In this document: positions 39,993-48,808 of the stretch, in pieces
How positions within the stretch are numbered: the stretch's first letter is position 1
Layout: each line of letters begins with the position of its first letter
Assembly: GCA_963733105.1 (NCBI GenBank)
Contig: CAVTCB010000024.1
Span: 558,001 to 622,000, forward strand
Length of the DNA stretch: 64,000 nucleotides
From: JAFAYN01 sp963733105
Lineage (GTDB): Bacteria; Gemmatimonadota; Gemmatimonadetes; Longimicrobiales; Longimicrobiaceae
Reading direction: 5' to 3'
Position numbers and translations under genes: made by a program
Notes under the pieces: generated by a model
Databases searched by the model: none
What the model was told of the DNA's origin: nothing
The model's input: the letters and a program-made list of their open reading frames with translations, nothing else

Positions 39993-41213
39993 ATGCGAAA
40001 GATCAACACGCGGAGCTTCCGGCTCGCGACGCGCTCCACCGCCCGCGAGGTCAACCGGCAGATCGTCCTCAACCTGGTGCGCGAGCACCAGCCGATCTCG
40101 CGCGCCGAGCTGGCCCGGCGGATGGAGGTGGCCCGGGGCTCGGTGACCCCCCTGGTCAAGGAGCTGCTCGCCGACGGGCTCATCTACGAGGGGTCCATGG
40201 GGGACACCTCGCGCGGGCGGAAGCCGACGCTCCTGTACGTGCGGACCCGCGACCGGCTGGCGATCGGGGTGGACGTCCGTTCCAGCCGGACCTCCGTGAT
40301 CCTGAGCGACTTCGGCGGGCGGGAGATCGCGGTGGAGACGTTCGGCACCCCCCTCTCGCCCCCGGAGCTGGTGGCGGAGCTGGTCCGCCGCATCACCCGC
40401 CTGGTGGAGACCCACGGGGAGGTGGGCGAGGTGGAGGGGGTGGGGCTGGTGGTGCCGGGGATGGTGGACCGCTCCACCTCCCTGGTGCTGAACGCGCCCA
40501 CCCTCGGCTGGCGCGACGTGGACCTGCGGGGGGCCCTGGCCGCCGCCATGAAGCTCCCCGTCCACATCGACCGCGACGCGGTGGCGTGCGCGCTCGCCCA
40601 CATGTGGCTGAGCCAGGCCGGCGGCGACGGCGTGGACAACTTCGTGTACCTGACCGTCTCCGACGGCGTGGGGACCAGCCTGGTGATCAACGGGCAGGTG
40701 GTGCGCGGTCAACGGAGCACCGCCGGCGAGTTCGGGCACGTCACCCTGAGCATGGACGGGCCCCGGTGCGCGTGCGGCTCGCGGGGGTGCCTGGAGGCGT
40801 ACGCCTCCAACCCCGCCACCATCGCGCGCTACCTGGGCCGGGAGCTGTCGTCCCGCGAAGCGTACGAGCAGCTGCGGGGCGGCGGGCTGGAGATCACCGA
40901 CATCATCGCGCGGGCGCGCTCCGGCGACGCGGCGGCGGCGGCGGCGCTGCGGGAGACCGGGCGCTACCTGGGGGTGGGGATCGCCAACATCATCAACTCC
41001 ATCAGCCCGGCCCGGCTGGTGGTGGGCGGCGAGATCACCGCGGCGTGGGACCTGATCGAGCCCGCCGTCCAGGAATCCGTCCGGGAGCGCACCCTCACCG
41101 CCGCCTCGGCCGCCACCCCCGTCGTGGTGGAGGCCGGCGACAGCTACCTGCGGCTGCGCGGCGCGTCGGCGCTGGTGGTCGCCCCCCTGTTCGTGGCTCC
41201 CCAGGTGGCCTGA
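39993..41213 (+). CDS. ROK-family transcriptional regulator (NagC/XylR type)
   Basis: This 406-aa protein has an N-terminal winged helix (ISRAELARRMEVARGSVTPL, residues ~35-55) and a C-terminal ROK kinase-like domain. The sugar/ATP region reads GVGLVVPGMVD, then TVSDGVGTSLVING and STAGEFGHVTL, followed by the zinc motif CACGSRGCLE. It probably represses sugar-utilisation genes in response to a sugar, but no sugar genes are near, so the target is unknown. Confidence 0.92.
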   Translation: MRKINTRSFRLATRSTAREVNRQIVLNLVREHQPISRAELARRMEVARGSVTPLVKELLADGLIYEGSMGDTSRGRKPTLLYVRTRDRLAIGVDVRSSRTSVILSDFGGREIAVETFGTPLSPPELVAELVRRITRLVETHGEVGEVEGVGLVVPGMVDRSTSLVLNAPTLGWRDVDLRGALAAAMKLPVHIDRDAVACALAHMWLSQAGGDGVDNFVYLTVSDGVGTSLVINGQVVRGQRSTAGEFGHVTLSMDGPRCACGSRGCLEAYASNPATIARYLGRELSSREAYEQLRGGGLEITDIIARARSGDAAAAAALRETGRYLGVGIANIINSISPARLVVGGEITAAWDLIEPAVQESVRERTLTAASAATPVVVEAGDSYLRLRGASALVVAPLFVAPQVA

Positions 41214-41229
41214 GCGGACGCCGCGAGTA

Positions 41230-41253
41230 CGGCTGGCTCGAACGGGCCAGCCG
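41230..41253 (+). terminator. Hairpin downstream of the ROK gene
   Basis: CGGCTGGC and GCCAGCCG form an 8-bp stem with an 8-nt loop. A CTTCTTTTT tract follows about 13 bp later. This is a weak to moderate terminator. Confidence 0.5.
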
Positions 41254-41328
41254 CTTGACGCCACTTCTTTTTACAGCTACTTTCCCGACAGGAAGTGAGC
41301 GTTTCCCTGTGACTCGCGGAGGTGCCCG

Positions 41329-42433
41329 ATGAAACGAGAAGCGATTCGCCCCGGCCTCGCAGTGCTGCTCCTGGCCGCGGCCGTGCTCCCCGGCTGCGAC
41401 GGCAGCGAGCCCGTCGGGACGGTGCGGAGCGAGCTCGCACAGGAGGTCGTGGACATGGGCTTCCGCCCCGACATGATCGTCGAGTTCGAGAACCACTTCC
41501 TGGTCGAGGGAGACATCAAGATCCTGAAGGCGGACCTGCAGAAGCGCATGGCAGGGGCGCAGAGGACCGCCGGCCGTCCGGGCGACCCCCGCCCGGTACC
41601 AGTGGGTGTCGAACAACCTGGTCGGCGCGTCCAAGGTCAGCAACATCAACGTGTACATCGATCCGTCCGTGCCCAACGACTGGGGCTCCGCCACCCGGGC
41701 GGCCATCAACCACTGGAGCAACGTGACGGGCACGGCGGTGCGGTTCGTGGAGATGACCCCCGCCAACATCGTGGTCTCCATGGCCCAGGTGCAGGACAAC
41801 CCGATCGCGGAGGCCCTTTTCCCGACCTCCGGCGCGGACCCGGGCGGCACGGTGACCATCGACTCCGACTACTCGACGTGGGGCAACAGCTCCCAGAAGG
41901 TGTTCGTCATGGTCCACGAGCTGGGCCACACCATCGGGTTCCGCCACACCAACTGGCAGGCGCGCGGCGAGTGCGTGGACTGCGGGATCAACCTCGGCGC
42001 CAACCAGGTCAGCGGGACGCCTCAGACCGACGGGTCCTCGGTGATGAACGGCGGGACCGGTGGGACCTCCTGGTCGAGCTTCAGCTCCAACGACCTGCTC
42101 GCCATGCGGACCGTCTACCCGTCTCCCGCGGCGCCCACGCTGACCAGCATCGGCACGAACCCCTCCCCGCCCAGGCAGTATCTCTCCTTCACGACCACCG
42201 CCACGGGATCGGGGTTCAACCCGGCTTCGGCGGAGATCGTGTTCAAGGGCTCGAGCATGTCGAGCTGCCCCACGGAGTGCGTGATCCCCGGCACCAACTA
42301 CAGCACGAGGACCTCGACGCAGGTGGTCGGCAACGTCGCCTACAGCATCGCCGGCACGTACAGCGTCTACGTCCGCAACGGTCCCAAGGGGTACCTGTCG
42401 TCTCCGCAGCAGATCACGATCCAGCCGTTCTAG
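41329..42433 (+). CDS. Lipoprotein zinc metalloprotease (M57-like, HELGH), frame break near 41590
   Basis: A GGAGG precedes ATG. The N-terminus is a lipoprotein signal (AVLLLAAAVLPGC, lipobox LPGC). After about 85 residues the frame changes by one base at a CCCCC run near 41586-41592, and the protein continues as RYQWVSNNLVGASKVSN. The catalytic motif VHELGHTIGFRHTN is a zincin HExxH with a third histidine. A C-terminal IPT/TIG-like beta domain follows (PTLTSIGTNPSPP to the end). Similarity is to the M57 group of secreted metalloproteases. It probably acts outside the cell on peptides or proteins. The frame break may be a sequencing error. Confidence 0.8.
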
Positions 42434-42452
42434 CGGACCGGCGCCGGTCCGC
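42433..42452. terminator. Perfect palindrome after the protease gene
   Basis: GCGGACCGGCGCCGGTCCGC is fully self-complementary and starts at the last base of the stop codon. It is terminator-like in both directions but lacks a T-run. Confidence 0.45.
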
Positions 42453-42530
42453 CCCCGCGGACCGGCTCCCTCCGTTCTCCCTCCCGCCACGGCCGTGGAG
42501 AGCGCACTGGCCGGACCCTCCCCTCCGGGT

Positions 42531-42536
42531 TAGAAT
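42531..42536 (+). promoter_or_regulatory. -10-like TAGAAT directly before the M24 peptidase ATG
   Basis: TAGAAT ends 6 bp before the ATG at 42543, so transcription would begin at or next to the A of ATG. No ribosome site is present. This suggests a leaderless mRNA. Confidence 0.45.
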
Positions 42537-42542
42537 CCTACC

Positions 42543-43727
42543 ATGCTTTCACCCGCATCGCTGTCCGCGCTGCACGCCGCCTTTCCCCGGCTGGCGGAGC
42601 CCGTGGACGGCTGGCTGCTCTTCGACTTCCGCGGCATCAACCCGATCATGGCCGCCCTGGTCGGGCCCGAGGTGGTGGGGTCGCGCCGCGCCTTCGTCTT
42701 CGTCCCGCGCGAGGGCGACCCGACCGCGCTGGTGCACTCCGTGGACGCGGAGCTGTGGGCCGCGTGGCCGGCGGCCTGGCGCAGGATCGTGTGGGTGCAC
42801 CGCGACGAGCTGGCCCGCGAGCTGGCCGCGCTGGTCGGCGGGCGGACGGTGGCCATGGAGTACTCCCCCCGCGGCGACGTTCCGTACGGCGACTACGTCC
42901 CCGGCGGCATCCTGGAGATGGTGCGCGCCGCCGGCGCCACCCCGGCGTCCTCCACCGAGCTGGTGACGCGCGTCTGCTCGGTGTGGACGGAGGACGACCT
43001 GGCCAGCCACCTCCGCGCCGCCGAGGCGGTCGCCGCCATCGCGCGCGGCGCGCTCTCCCTCGCGGGGGAGCGGGCGCGCACCGCGGAGCCCGCCACCGAG
43101 CACGAGCTGACCGCGTGGGTGCTGGACGCGTTCGACCGCGCCGGGCTGGTGACCGAGTCGTCCCCCAGCGTGTCGTACGGGGCCAACGCCGCGCGCGTCC
43201 ACTACGAGGCCACGGCGGAGGGCTCCGCGCCCATCGTCCCCGGCGCGCTCCTCCTCCTGGACCTGTGGGCCAGGGAGCCCGGGGGGGTCTACGCCGACCA
43301 GACGTGGATGGCCTCCGTCGGCCCCCCCTCGGAGCGGGCCGTGGAGCTGTGGACCGTGGTGCGCGACGCCCGCGACGCCGCGCTCGACCTGCTGCGCGCC
43401 CGGCTGGCGGCGGGCGAGCCGGTCCACGGCGCCGAGGCCGACCGGGCGGCGCGCGCGGTGATCGCCGGAGCCGGCCACGCCGGCCGCATCCTGGGCCGCA
43501 CCGGCCACTCCATCGACCGCATGGGGCTGCACGGCTTCGGCCCCACCATCGACGACACGGAAAGCTTCGACCTGCGGCTCGTCCTCCCGGGCGTGGGCTT
43601 CTCCGTGGAGCCGGGCATCTACGTCCCCGGGGAGATCGGGGTGCGCAGCGAGGTGAACTGCCACGCCCGCGCCGACGGCCTGGACGTCACCCCCGGCGAC
43701 TACCAGAACGACCTGATCGTGATCTAG
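42543..43727 (+). CDS. Xaa-Pro peptidase-like M24 family protein
   Basis: This 394-aa protein has an N-terminal creatinase-like domain and a C-terminal pita-bread metallopeptidase fold. Expected metal ligands are in place: D in LLLDLWAREPG, D in YADQTWM, H in LGRTGHSIDR, E in FSVEPGIYVPG and E in GVRSEVNCH. It probably cleaves X-Pro dipeptides or trims peptides in the cytoplasm. It lies between a secreted protease and an esterase but has its own promoter-like element. Confidence 0.9.
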   Translation: MLSPASLSALHAAFPRLAEPVDGWLLFDFRGINPIMAALVGPEVVGSRRAFVFVPREGDPTALVHSVDAELWAAWPAAWRRIVWVHRDELARELAALVGGRTVAMEYSPRGDVPYGDYVPGGILEMVRAAGATPASSTELVTRVCSVWTEDDLASHLRAAEAVAAIARGALSLAGERARTAEPATEHELTAWVLDAFDRAGLVTESSPSVSYGANAARVHYEATAEGSAPIVPGALLLLDLWAREPGGVYADQTWMASVGPPSERAVELWTVVRDARDAALDLLRARLAAGEPVHGAEADRAARAVIAGAGHAGRILGRTGHSIDRMGLHGFGPTIDDTESFDLRLVLPGVGFSVEPGIYVPGEIGVRSEVNCHARADGLDVTPGDYQNDLIVI

Positions 43728-43748
43728 CCCGCCCCTTTCCCGCGTTCC

Positions 43749-44948
43749 ATGATCGATCCCCGTCCCTCCCTCCACGCCGCCGCCGCGTCCCGCGCCGGCG
43801 TGGGCACGCTCTCGCTCCTCCTGCTGGGGTCCGTCCCCGCGGGCGCGCATCTCACCCTCCGCCTCGACGGCGTCCCCGCCGGCACCCCCGCGGGCGCCGC
43901 CGTCTACGTGGCGGGCACCTTCAATCGCTGGAACCCCGCCGACCCGGCCTACCGGCTGGCGGCGCGGGGCAGGGGGTACGCCCTCGCGCTCCCCGACTCC
44001 GTCCGCGGGCCGGTGGAGTTCAAGTTCACGCTGGGGTCGTGGGATACGGTGGAGACGGACGCCTCGGGCGGCGCCGTCGCGAACCGCGCCTTCACCGCGC
44101 CGGCCGCCGGGGCGGCCGCCTACACCGGGAGCGTCGCGGCGTGGCGCGACCCGGCGACGGCGCCGCGCCCCGCGTCCACCGCCTCGCCGTCGGTGTCGGT
44201 GCTGGACGCCGCGTTCGCGATCCCGCAGCTCGGACGGACGCGCCGCGTGTGGATCTATCTCCCCCCCGGCTACGCCGCGTCGGACCGGCGCTACCCCGTG
44301 CTCTACATGCAGGACGGGCAGAACGTGTTCGACGCCGCCACCAGCTACGCCGGCGAGTGGGGCGTGGACGAGGCGCTCGACTCCCTGCACGCCGCGGGGG
44401 ACCCGGGCGTCATCGTGGTGGCCGTGGACAACGGCCAGCAGAGCCGCATCGACGAGTACTCCCCGTGGGCGCACCCGCGGCACGGGGGCGGCGAGGGGGA
44501 CCGGTACGTGGACTTCCTCGCGGAGACGCTCAAGCCCTGGATCGACCGGCGCTTTCGCACCCTCCCCGGCAGTGAGGCCACCGGGGTGATGGGGTCCAGC
44601 ATGGGCGGGCTGATCTCGCTCCACGCCGCGCTCCGGCGCCCCGACGTGTTCGGGCGGGTGGGGGTGCTCTCGCCCTCGCTCTGGTTCAGCGATTCCGTGT
44701 ACGAGGGCGTCCACTCGGCGCGCGCCGGCCAGCGGTGGTACTTCGCCAGCGGTGGGCGGGAGGGGGCGCCGGCGGAACCGGGCGTGGTGGTCCGCGACCA
44801 GCAGCGGATGGTCGACGCGCTCGCGGCGGCGGGGCTCCGGGTCGGCACGGACGTCCACGCGTCGGCCCCGGAGGACGGGGAGCACGCCGAGTGGTTCTGG
44901 CGTCGCGAGTTCCCGGCCGCGTACCGGTGGCTGTTCGAGCGCCCGTAG
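43749..44948 (+). CDS. Secreted esterase, enterochelin-esterase/Fes-like, with N-terminal E-set domain
   Basis: This 399-aa protein starts with a signal-like segment (GTLSLLLLGSVPAGAH). Residues ~40-120 form a glycogen-binding-like E-set fold (VYVAGTFNRWNPADPAYRL). The rest is an alpha/beta hydrolase of the putative esterase family (IYLPPGYAASDRRYPVLYM). The nucleophile is S in MGSSMGGLISLH; the histidine is probably that in DGEHAEWFWRREF. It could hydrolyse siderophore or sugar esters in the periplasm; the true substrate is unknown. Confidence 0.88.
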   Translation: MIDPRPSLHAAAASRAGVGTLSLLLLGSVPAGAHLTLRLDGVPAGTPAGAAVYVAGTFNRWNPADPAYRLAARGRGYALALPDSVRGPVEFKFTLGSWDTVETDASGGAVANRAFTAPAAGAAAYTGSVAAWRDPATAPRPASTASPSVSVLDAAFAIPQLGRTRRVWIYLPPGYAASDRRYPVLYMQDGQNVFDAATSYAGEWGVDEALDSLHAAGDPGVIVVAVDNGQQSRIDEYSPWAHPRHGGGEGDRYVDFLAETLKPWIDRRFRTLPGSEATGVMGSSMGGLISLHAALRRPDVFGRVGVLSPSLWFSDSVYEGVHSARAGQRWYFASGGREGAPAEPGVVVRDQQRMVDALAAAGLRVGTDVHASAPEDGEHAEWFWRREFPAAYRWLFERP

Positions 44949-44955
44949 TACTCGC

Positions 44956-45777
44956 TCACCGCCCCGCGATGGCGGCCAGGTAGCGCGCGGCCGAGCGCGC
45001 CATGGCGGCCTTGGCGTCCCGCTCCACGTGCAGGTCCCACCAGGCCCCGTATACGCGGTCGTACTCCAGCGGCTCCGTCGCGGCGACGATCCGCGCCACG
45101 CTCGCCGCGTCCAGCGGGATCAGGTTGGGGTAGCTGCGCATGAAGCTGACGTGACGCCGGTCGGGCACCACCTGGATCACGTCGCCGGTGAGGAGCGCGC
45201 CGCGCCCCTCCGCGCCGGCGGGCCAGTGCAGCACCGTCCCCCCCTCGAAGTGCCCGCCGCAGCGCACCAGCCTCACCTCCTCCAGCCCCAGGTCGTCCAG
45301 GCCGCGCGTCTCCCCCTCCCAGAAGCGGACCGCCGGGTCGGGGCGCATCACCCACTCCCGGTCGTCGGCGTGGAGGAGAACCGGGCACCCGAGCTCGCGC
45401 GCCCACTCCACCATGGTCGTGTAGTAGTGCGGGTGCGAGATCGCGACGGCCCGGAGCCCGCCGAGCGCGCGGACCACGTCCGCGGTGCCGTCGTCCAGCA
45501 GCGCGATGCAGTCCCAGAGCACGTTCCCGCCGGGTGTGCGCACCAGGAGGGCGCGCTGGCCGATCGCGAAGCTCGGCTCCGTGCCGATCCCGTAGAGGTC
45601 CGGCTCGATGCGCTGGACCACGTTGCGGTGCGTCCGCCGGAGCGCTTCCAGCGTGGTCCACCGCTGCCCCTCCGGGGGGACCCACTGCCGCTCGTCCTCG
45701 CAGACCGGGCAGGCGGCCGGCACGGCGGCCGACGCGGCGAACTGGGTGCCGCAGGTGGCGCAGATGGAGTGCTGCAT
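44956..45777 (-). CDS. MBL-fold metallohydrolase with N-terminal zinc ribbon
   Basis: This 273-aa protein begins with a four-cysteine knuckle (CATCG...CPVCE). A metallo-beta-lactamase-like domain follows: SHPHYYTTMVEW in place of HxHxDH, GGHFEGGTVLHW, and TGDVIQVVPDRRHVSFMRSY. The first metal motif keeps two histidines but lacks the aspartate, so activity may differ. I chose the ATG at 45777, just before the cysteine knuckle; longer upstream frames run into the promoter of the divergent ABC-F gene. Confidence 0.82.
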   Translation of the reverse strand: MQHSICATCGTQFAASAAVPAACPVCEDERQWVPPEGQRWTTLEALRRTHRNVVQRIEPDLYGIGTEPSFAIGQRALLVRTPGGNVLWDCIALLDDGTADVVRALGGLRAVAISHPHYYTTMVEWARELGCPVLLHADDREWVMRPDPAVRFWEGETRGLDDLGLEEVRLVRCGGHFEGGTVLHWPAGAEGRGALLTGDVIQVVPDRRHVSFMRSYPNLIPLDAASVARIVAATEPLEYDRVYGAWWDLHVERDAKAAMARSAARYLAAIAGR

Positions 45778-45825
45778 GCGTCCGTGGGCGAGGTGCGGGG
45801 GATCGGCGGACCGCCTCCGCGCTAT

Positions 45826-45831
45826 TATATT
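45826..45831 (+). promoter_or_regulatory. -10 TATATT giving a leaderless ABC-F transcript
   Basis: TATATT lies in ATTATATTGTGG and ends 5 bp before the ATG at 45837, with no Shine-Dalgarno sequence. The same 12-mer occurs at 56470-56481. Confidence 0.55.
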
Positions 45832-45836
45832 GTGGG

Positions 45837-47507
45837 ATGATCTCCGTATCCAACCTATCGAAAGAGTTCGGCGACCGGGTCCTGTTCGCCGACGCATCGT
45901 TCCAGCTCAATCCGGGAGAGCGCTACGGCATCGTGGGCGCCAACGGGTCGGGCAAGACCACGCTCCTCAGCATCCTGAGCGGCGACGCCCCGGCCAGCGG
46001 CGGCACCGTCTCCATACCGAAGTCGGCGCGGCTGGGAGTGCTGCGCCAGGACCAGTTCCTCTACGAGGACCAGGAGGTCCTGGGCGTGGCGCTGATGGGG
46101 AACCCGGAGCTGTGGGACGCCATGGTGGAGAAGGAGGCGCTCCTCGCCCGGGCCCACGAGCACTTCGACGCCGACCGCTTCTCGGAGCTGGAGGAGACGG
46201 TGCAGCGGCACGACGGCTACACCGCCGAGGCCCGCGCCGCCACCATCCTGGAGGGGCTCGGCCTCCCCGCGGAGGTGCACCGCAAGCCGCTCTCCACCCT
46301 CTCCGGCGGCTTCAAGCTCCGGGTGCTCCTGGCCCAGGTGCTGGCGGGCGCCCCGGACGTGCTCCTCCTGGACGAGCCCACCAACCACCTGGACATCCTC
46401 TCCATCCGCTGGCTGGAGCTGTTCCTCCAGGACTTCGAGGGCCCGGTCGCGGTGATCTCGCACGACCACCGCTTCCTGGACAACGTGGCCACTCACATCC
46501 TGGACGTGGACTACCAGACGGCCACGCTCTACCGGGGGAACTACACCTCCTTCCTGGAGCAGAAGGTGGAGGACCGGGAGCGGAAGGAGAAGGAGATCGA
46601 GGGGCGGCAGAAGGAGATCGCCCACCACCAGAAGTTCGTGGACCGCTTCAAGGCCAAGGCGAGCAAGGCCCGGCAGGCGCAGAGCAAGCTGCGCATGATC
46701 GAGCGCAAGGCGGAGGAGCTGGAGGAGCTCCCCGGGAGCTCGCGGCGCTACCCCAAGTTCCGCTTCGAGCAGCGGCGCGAGAGCGGGCGCGACGTGCTCA
46801 AGATCAAGGGGATCAGGAAGGCGTTCGGGGAGAAGGAGGTGCTTCCCGGGGTGGACCTCCACGTCCGCCGGGGCGACCGTCTGGTGATCATGGGGCCCAA
46901 CGGGATCGGCAAGTCCACGCTCCTCAAGATCATCATGGGCGAGCTGCAGCCCGACGCGGGGGAGGTGGAGTGGGGGTACGAGGCGCACCGGGGCTACTTC
47001 GCGCAGGACCACCACGAGCAGCTGGGCGACCTGGGGGGTACGGCGGAGCAGTGGCTCTGGAACTTCTGCCCGGGGAAGGACCGCGGCTTCGTGCGCTGGC
47101 ACCTGGGGCTGATGCTCTTCTCGGGCGACGACGGCGAGAAGCGCCTCTCGGCCCTCTCGGGGGGCGAGGCGGCGCGGCTGGTGTTCAGCCGGCTGGCGCT
47201 GGAGCAGCCCAACGTGCTGGTGCTGGACGAGCCCACCAACCACCTGGACCTGGAGTCGATCGAGGCGCTGGTGGCGGGGCTGCGGAACTACGAGGGGACG
47301 CTGATCCTGGTGTCGCACGACCGGTGGTTCGTGGGCCAGCTCGCCACGCGGGTGCTGGAGATCAGTCCCTCGGGGATCCGCGACTACATGGGCACCTACG
47401 AGGAGTACGTCCACGCCTGCGGCGACGACCACCTGGACGCGGACACGGTGGTGCTCAAGGCGAAGCGCGAGGACAGGAAGGGGCGGAAGACGGAGCCGGT
47501 GGGGTGA
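45837..47507 (+). CDS. ABC-F family ATPase (YbiT/Uup-like ribosome-associated)
   Basis: This 556-aa cytoplasmic protein has two ABC domains and no membrane segment. Walker A motifs are GANGSGKTT and GPNGIGKST; signatures are LSTLSGGFKLRVLLAQVL and LSALSGGEAARLVFSRL; Walker B sequences are LLLDEPTNHLD and LVLDEPTNHLD. A charged interdomain linker (about KVEDRERKEKEIEGRQKEI to KAEELEELPG) is typical of ABC-F factors that bind the ribosomal E site. Overall closest to YbiT. The start sits at the predicted transcription start. Confidence 0.93.
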   Translation: MISVSNLSKEFGDRVLFADASFQLNPGERYGIVGANGSGKTTLLSILSGDAPASGGTVSIPKSARLGVLRQDQFLYEDQEVLGVALMGNPELWDAMVEKEALLARAHEHFDADRFSELEETVQRHDGYTAEARAATILEGLGLPAEVHRKPLSTLSGGFKLRVLLAQVLAGAPDVLLLDEPTNHLDILSIRWLELFLQDFEGPVAVISHDHRFLDNVATHILDVDYQTATLYRGNYTSFLEQKVEDRERKEKEIEGRQKEIAHHQKFVDRFKAKASKARQAQSKLRMIERKAEELEELPGSSRRYPKFRFEQRRESGRDVLKIKGIRKAFGEKEVLPGVDLHVRRGDRLVIMGPNGIGKSTLLKIIMGELQPDAGEVEWGYEAHRGYFAQDHHEQLGDLGGTAEQWLWNFCPGKDRGFVRWHLGLMLFSGDDGEKRLSALSGGEAARLVFSRLALEQPNVLVLDEPTNHLDLESIEALVAGLRNYEGTLILVSHDRWFVGQLATRVLEISPSGIRDYMGTYEEYVHACGDDHLDADTVVLKAKREDRKGRKTEPVG

Positions 47508-47569
47508 CGGGGGGGCGGGGCCGCGGCACTCCACGGCTGGGTCCGACTCTCGGTTCGGAGGCGGGGAAG

Positions 47570-47965
47570 CTAAGGCCGTCCGGGAGGACGAAGGCCGGGG
47601 TCCCTCCGCCGCCTGCGCGGAACGAGCTCGGCCGCCATGAATGCCAGGGCGGCTCCGGCCACGATCCCCGCTACATCGTGCCAGTCGAAGTAGTGTCCTT
47701 GTCCGCGATCCTGCTCGATCTCGCGCAGCAGCTGCCCCCCGAGAACGGCCAGGCACCCACCACGGAAGCTGCCCGAGCCCGGCTCCGCCCAGGCCGCCAT
47801 CATGCAGACGAGCGCGAAGGCGGCAAGGAAGCTTGGCGTCCAGTCGAGAACGCTTCTGCCCGGCACGGCGTGTACATACGCCCAGGGACGGATCCACAAC
47901 TGGACGACCCGAGTCACCCCGATACTCAAGCCGAAGGCGGACAGCCAGATCCACTTTCTACTCAT
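47570..47965 (-). CDS. Small polytopic membrane protein of unknown function
   Basis: This 131-aa protein has an N-terminal helix (IWLSAFGLSIGVTRVVQLWI), a second (FLAAFALVCMMAAWAE), a third near GGCLAVLGGQLLREI and a fourth in HDVAGIVAGAALAFMAAEL. The DWHDVAGIVAGA motif recalls VanZ-like proteins, but I would not assign the family firmly. It is convergent with the ABC-F gene. Confidence 0.7.
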   Translation of the reverse strand: MSRKWIWLSAFGLSIGVTRVVQLWIRPWAYVHAVPGRSVLDWTPSFLAAFALVCMMAAWAEPGSGSFRGGCLAVLGGQLLREIEQDRGQGHYFDWHDVAGIVAGAALAFMAAELVPRRRRRDPGLRPPGRP

Positions 47966-48133
47966 GTCTCACTCTCCGACGTGCTCGCCGAATACCGAGC
48001 CCGGCGGTGAATCGGCAGGGTGTGCGTGGCGGGGTGATCGGTCGGAGGGCGTGCGGGACGCGGTCATGTACTGCCGTGCTGGTCGATAAGCCGGACGGAA
48101 GCTGCGCACCCCAAGCGCGGAGCGCAAGGATCA

Positions 48134-48775
48134 TTGCCCCACCGATACTCCCTGATCGGGTCCGCCGGGCTCCATGGCTCCAGCAGCCGAGTCCACGGAC
48201 GGAGCGGCTCCGCCGGGCCGGGTGAGGCGGCTTTGACGCACCGCGACGCGGTCGCCCTGCTCCGGGCCGCAGTGTCCTCGGCGGAGGGCGAGACGTGGGC
48301 GGACCTGGGTGCGGGTACCGGTACCTTCACGCGAGCGCTCACGGCGCTGCTGGGGCCGGAGGGGCGCGTCTTCGCGGTGGACGCCGACGGCGGGGCGCTC
48401 GACGCCGTCCGCGCCTGGGCCGCGACGGCCCACGGCGCTACCGCCGTCACGGTCGTCCACGCGGACGTCACGGGTCCGCTGGAGCTGCCGCCGCTGGACG
48501 GCGTGGTCATGGCGAACGTGCTCCACTTCGTGCGCGACGCGGAGCCCTCCCTGGCGCTCGCGTCGTCGTACCTGCGGCCGGGCGGGCGCCTGGTGCTGAT
48601 CGAGTACGAGGGGCGGCGGCCGGGGCCGTGGACGCCGTACCCGGTCTCCGCCGCGCGCTTCCGCGACCTGGCCGCCGCTGCGGGGCTGTCGCCGCCGGAG
48701 GTGGTGGCGAGGCGCCCCTCCGCGTTCGGTGGGGAGATCTACGTAGCCGTGGCGGCGCGGAATCGGATCGGATGA
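48134..48775 (+). CDS. Class I SAM-dependent methyltransferase
   Basis: This protein of about 213 aa has a clear methyltransferase core: WADLGAGTGTFTRAL (motif I), VFAVDADGGALD (acidic loop), VTVVHADVTG and LDGVVMANVLHFV, then YLRPGGRLVLIEYEG. The substrate is unknown; it resembles UbiE/type 11 enzymes. The TTG at 48134 has AAGGA three bases upstream. A later start nearer residue 33 (ALTHRDAVALL) is possible because the first 30 residues look unstructured. Confidence 0.8.
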   Translation: MPHRYSLIGSAGLHGSSSRVHGRSGSAGPGEAALTHRDAVALLRAAVSSAEGETWADLGAGTGTFTRALTALLGPEGRVFAVDADGGALDAVRAWAATAHGATAVTVVHADVTGPLELPPLDGVVMANVLHFVRDAEPSLALASSYLRPGGRLVLIEYEGRRPGPWTPYPVSAARFRDLAAAAGLSPPEVVARRPSAFGGEIYVAVAARNRIG

Positions 48776-48806
48776 AGCCCCCGGGAGCGAGTCTCCCGGG
48801 GGCTTC
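48774..48806. terminator. Bidirectional terminator between convergent genes
   Basis: GAAGCCCCCGGGAG pairs perfectly over 14 bp with CTCCCGGGGGCTTC across a 5-nt loop. It fills the gap between the methyltransferase stop and the minus-strand TonB-C gene stop. Confidence 0.85.
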
Positions 48807-48808
48807 GT

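Noticed and set aside
39616..39993. 125-codon minus-strand frame overlapping the precursor peptide
   Set aside because: Arg-rich shadow in a different frame. The 55-aa frame in the same place has the ribosome site and leader pattern.
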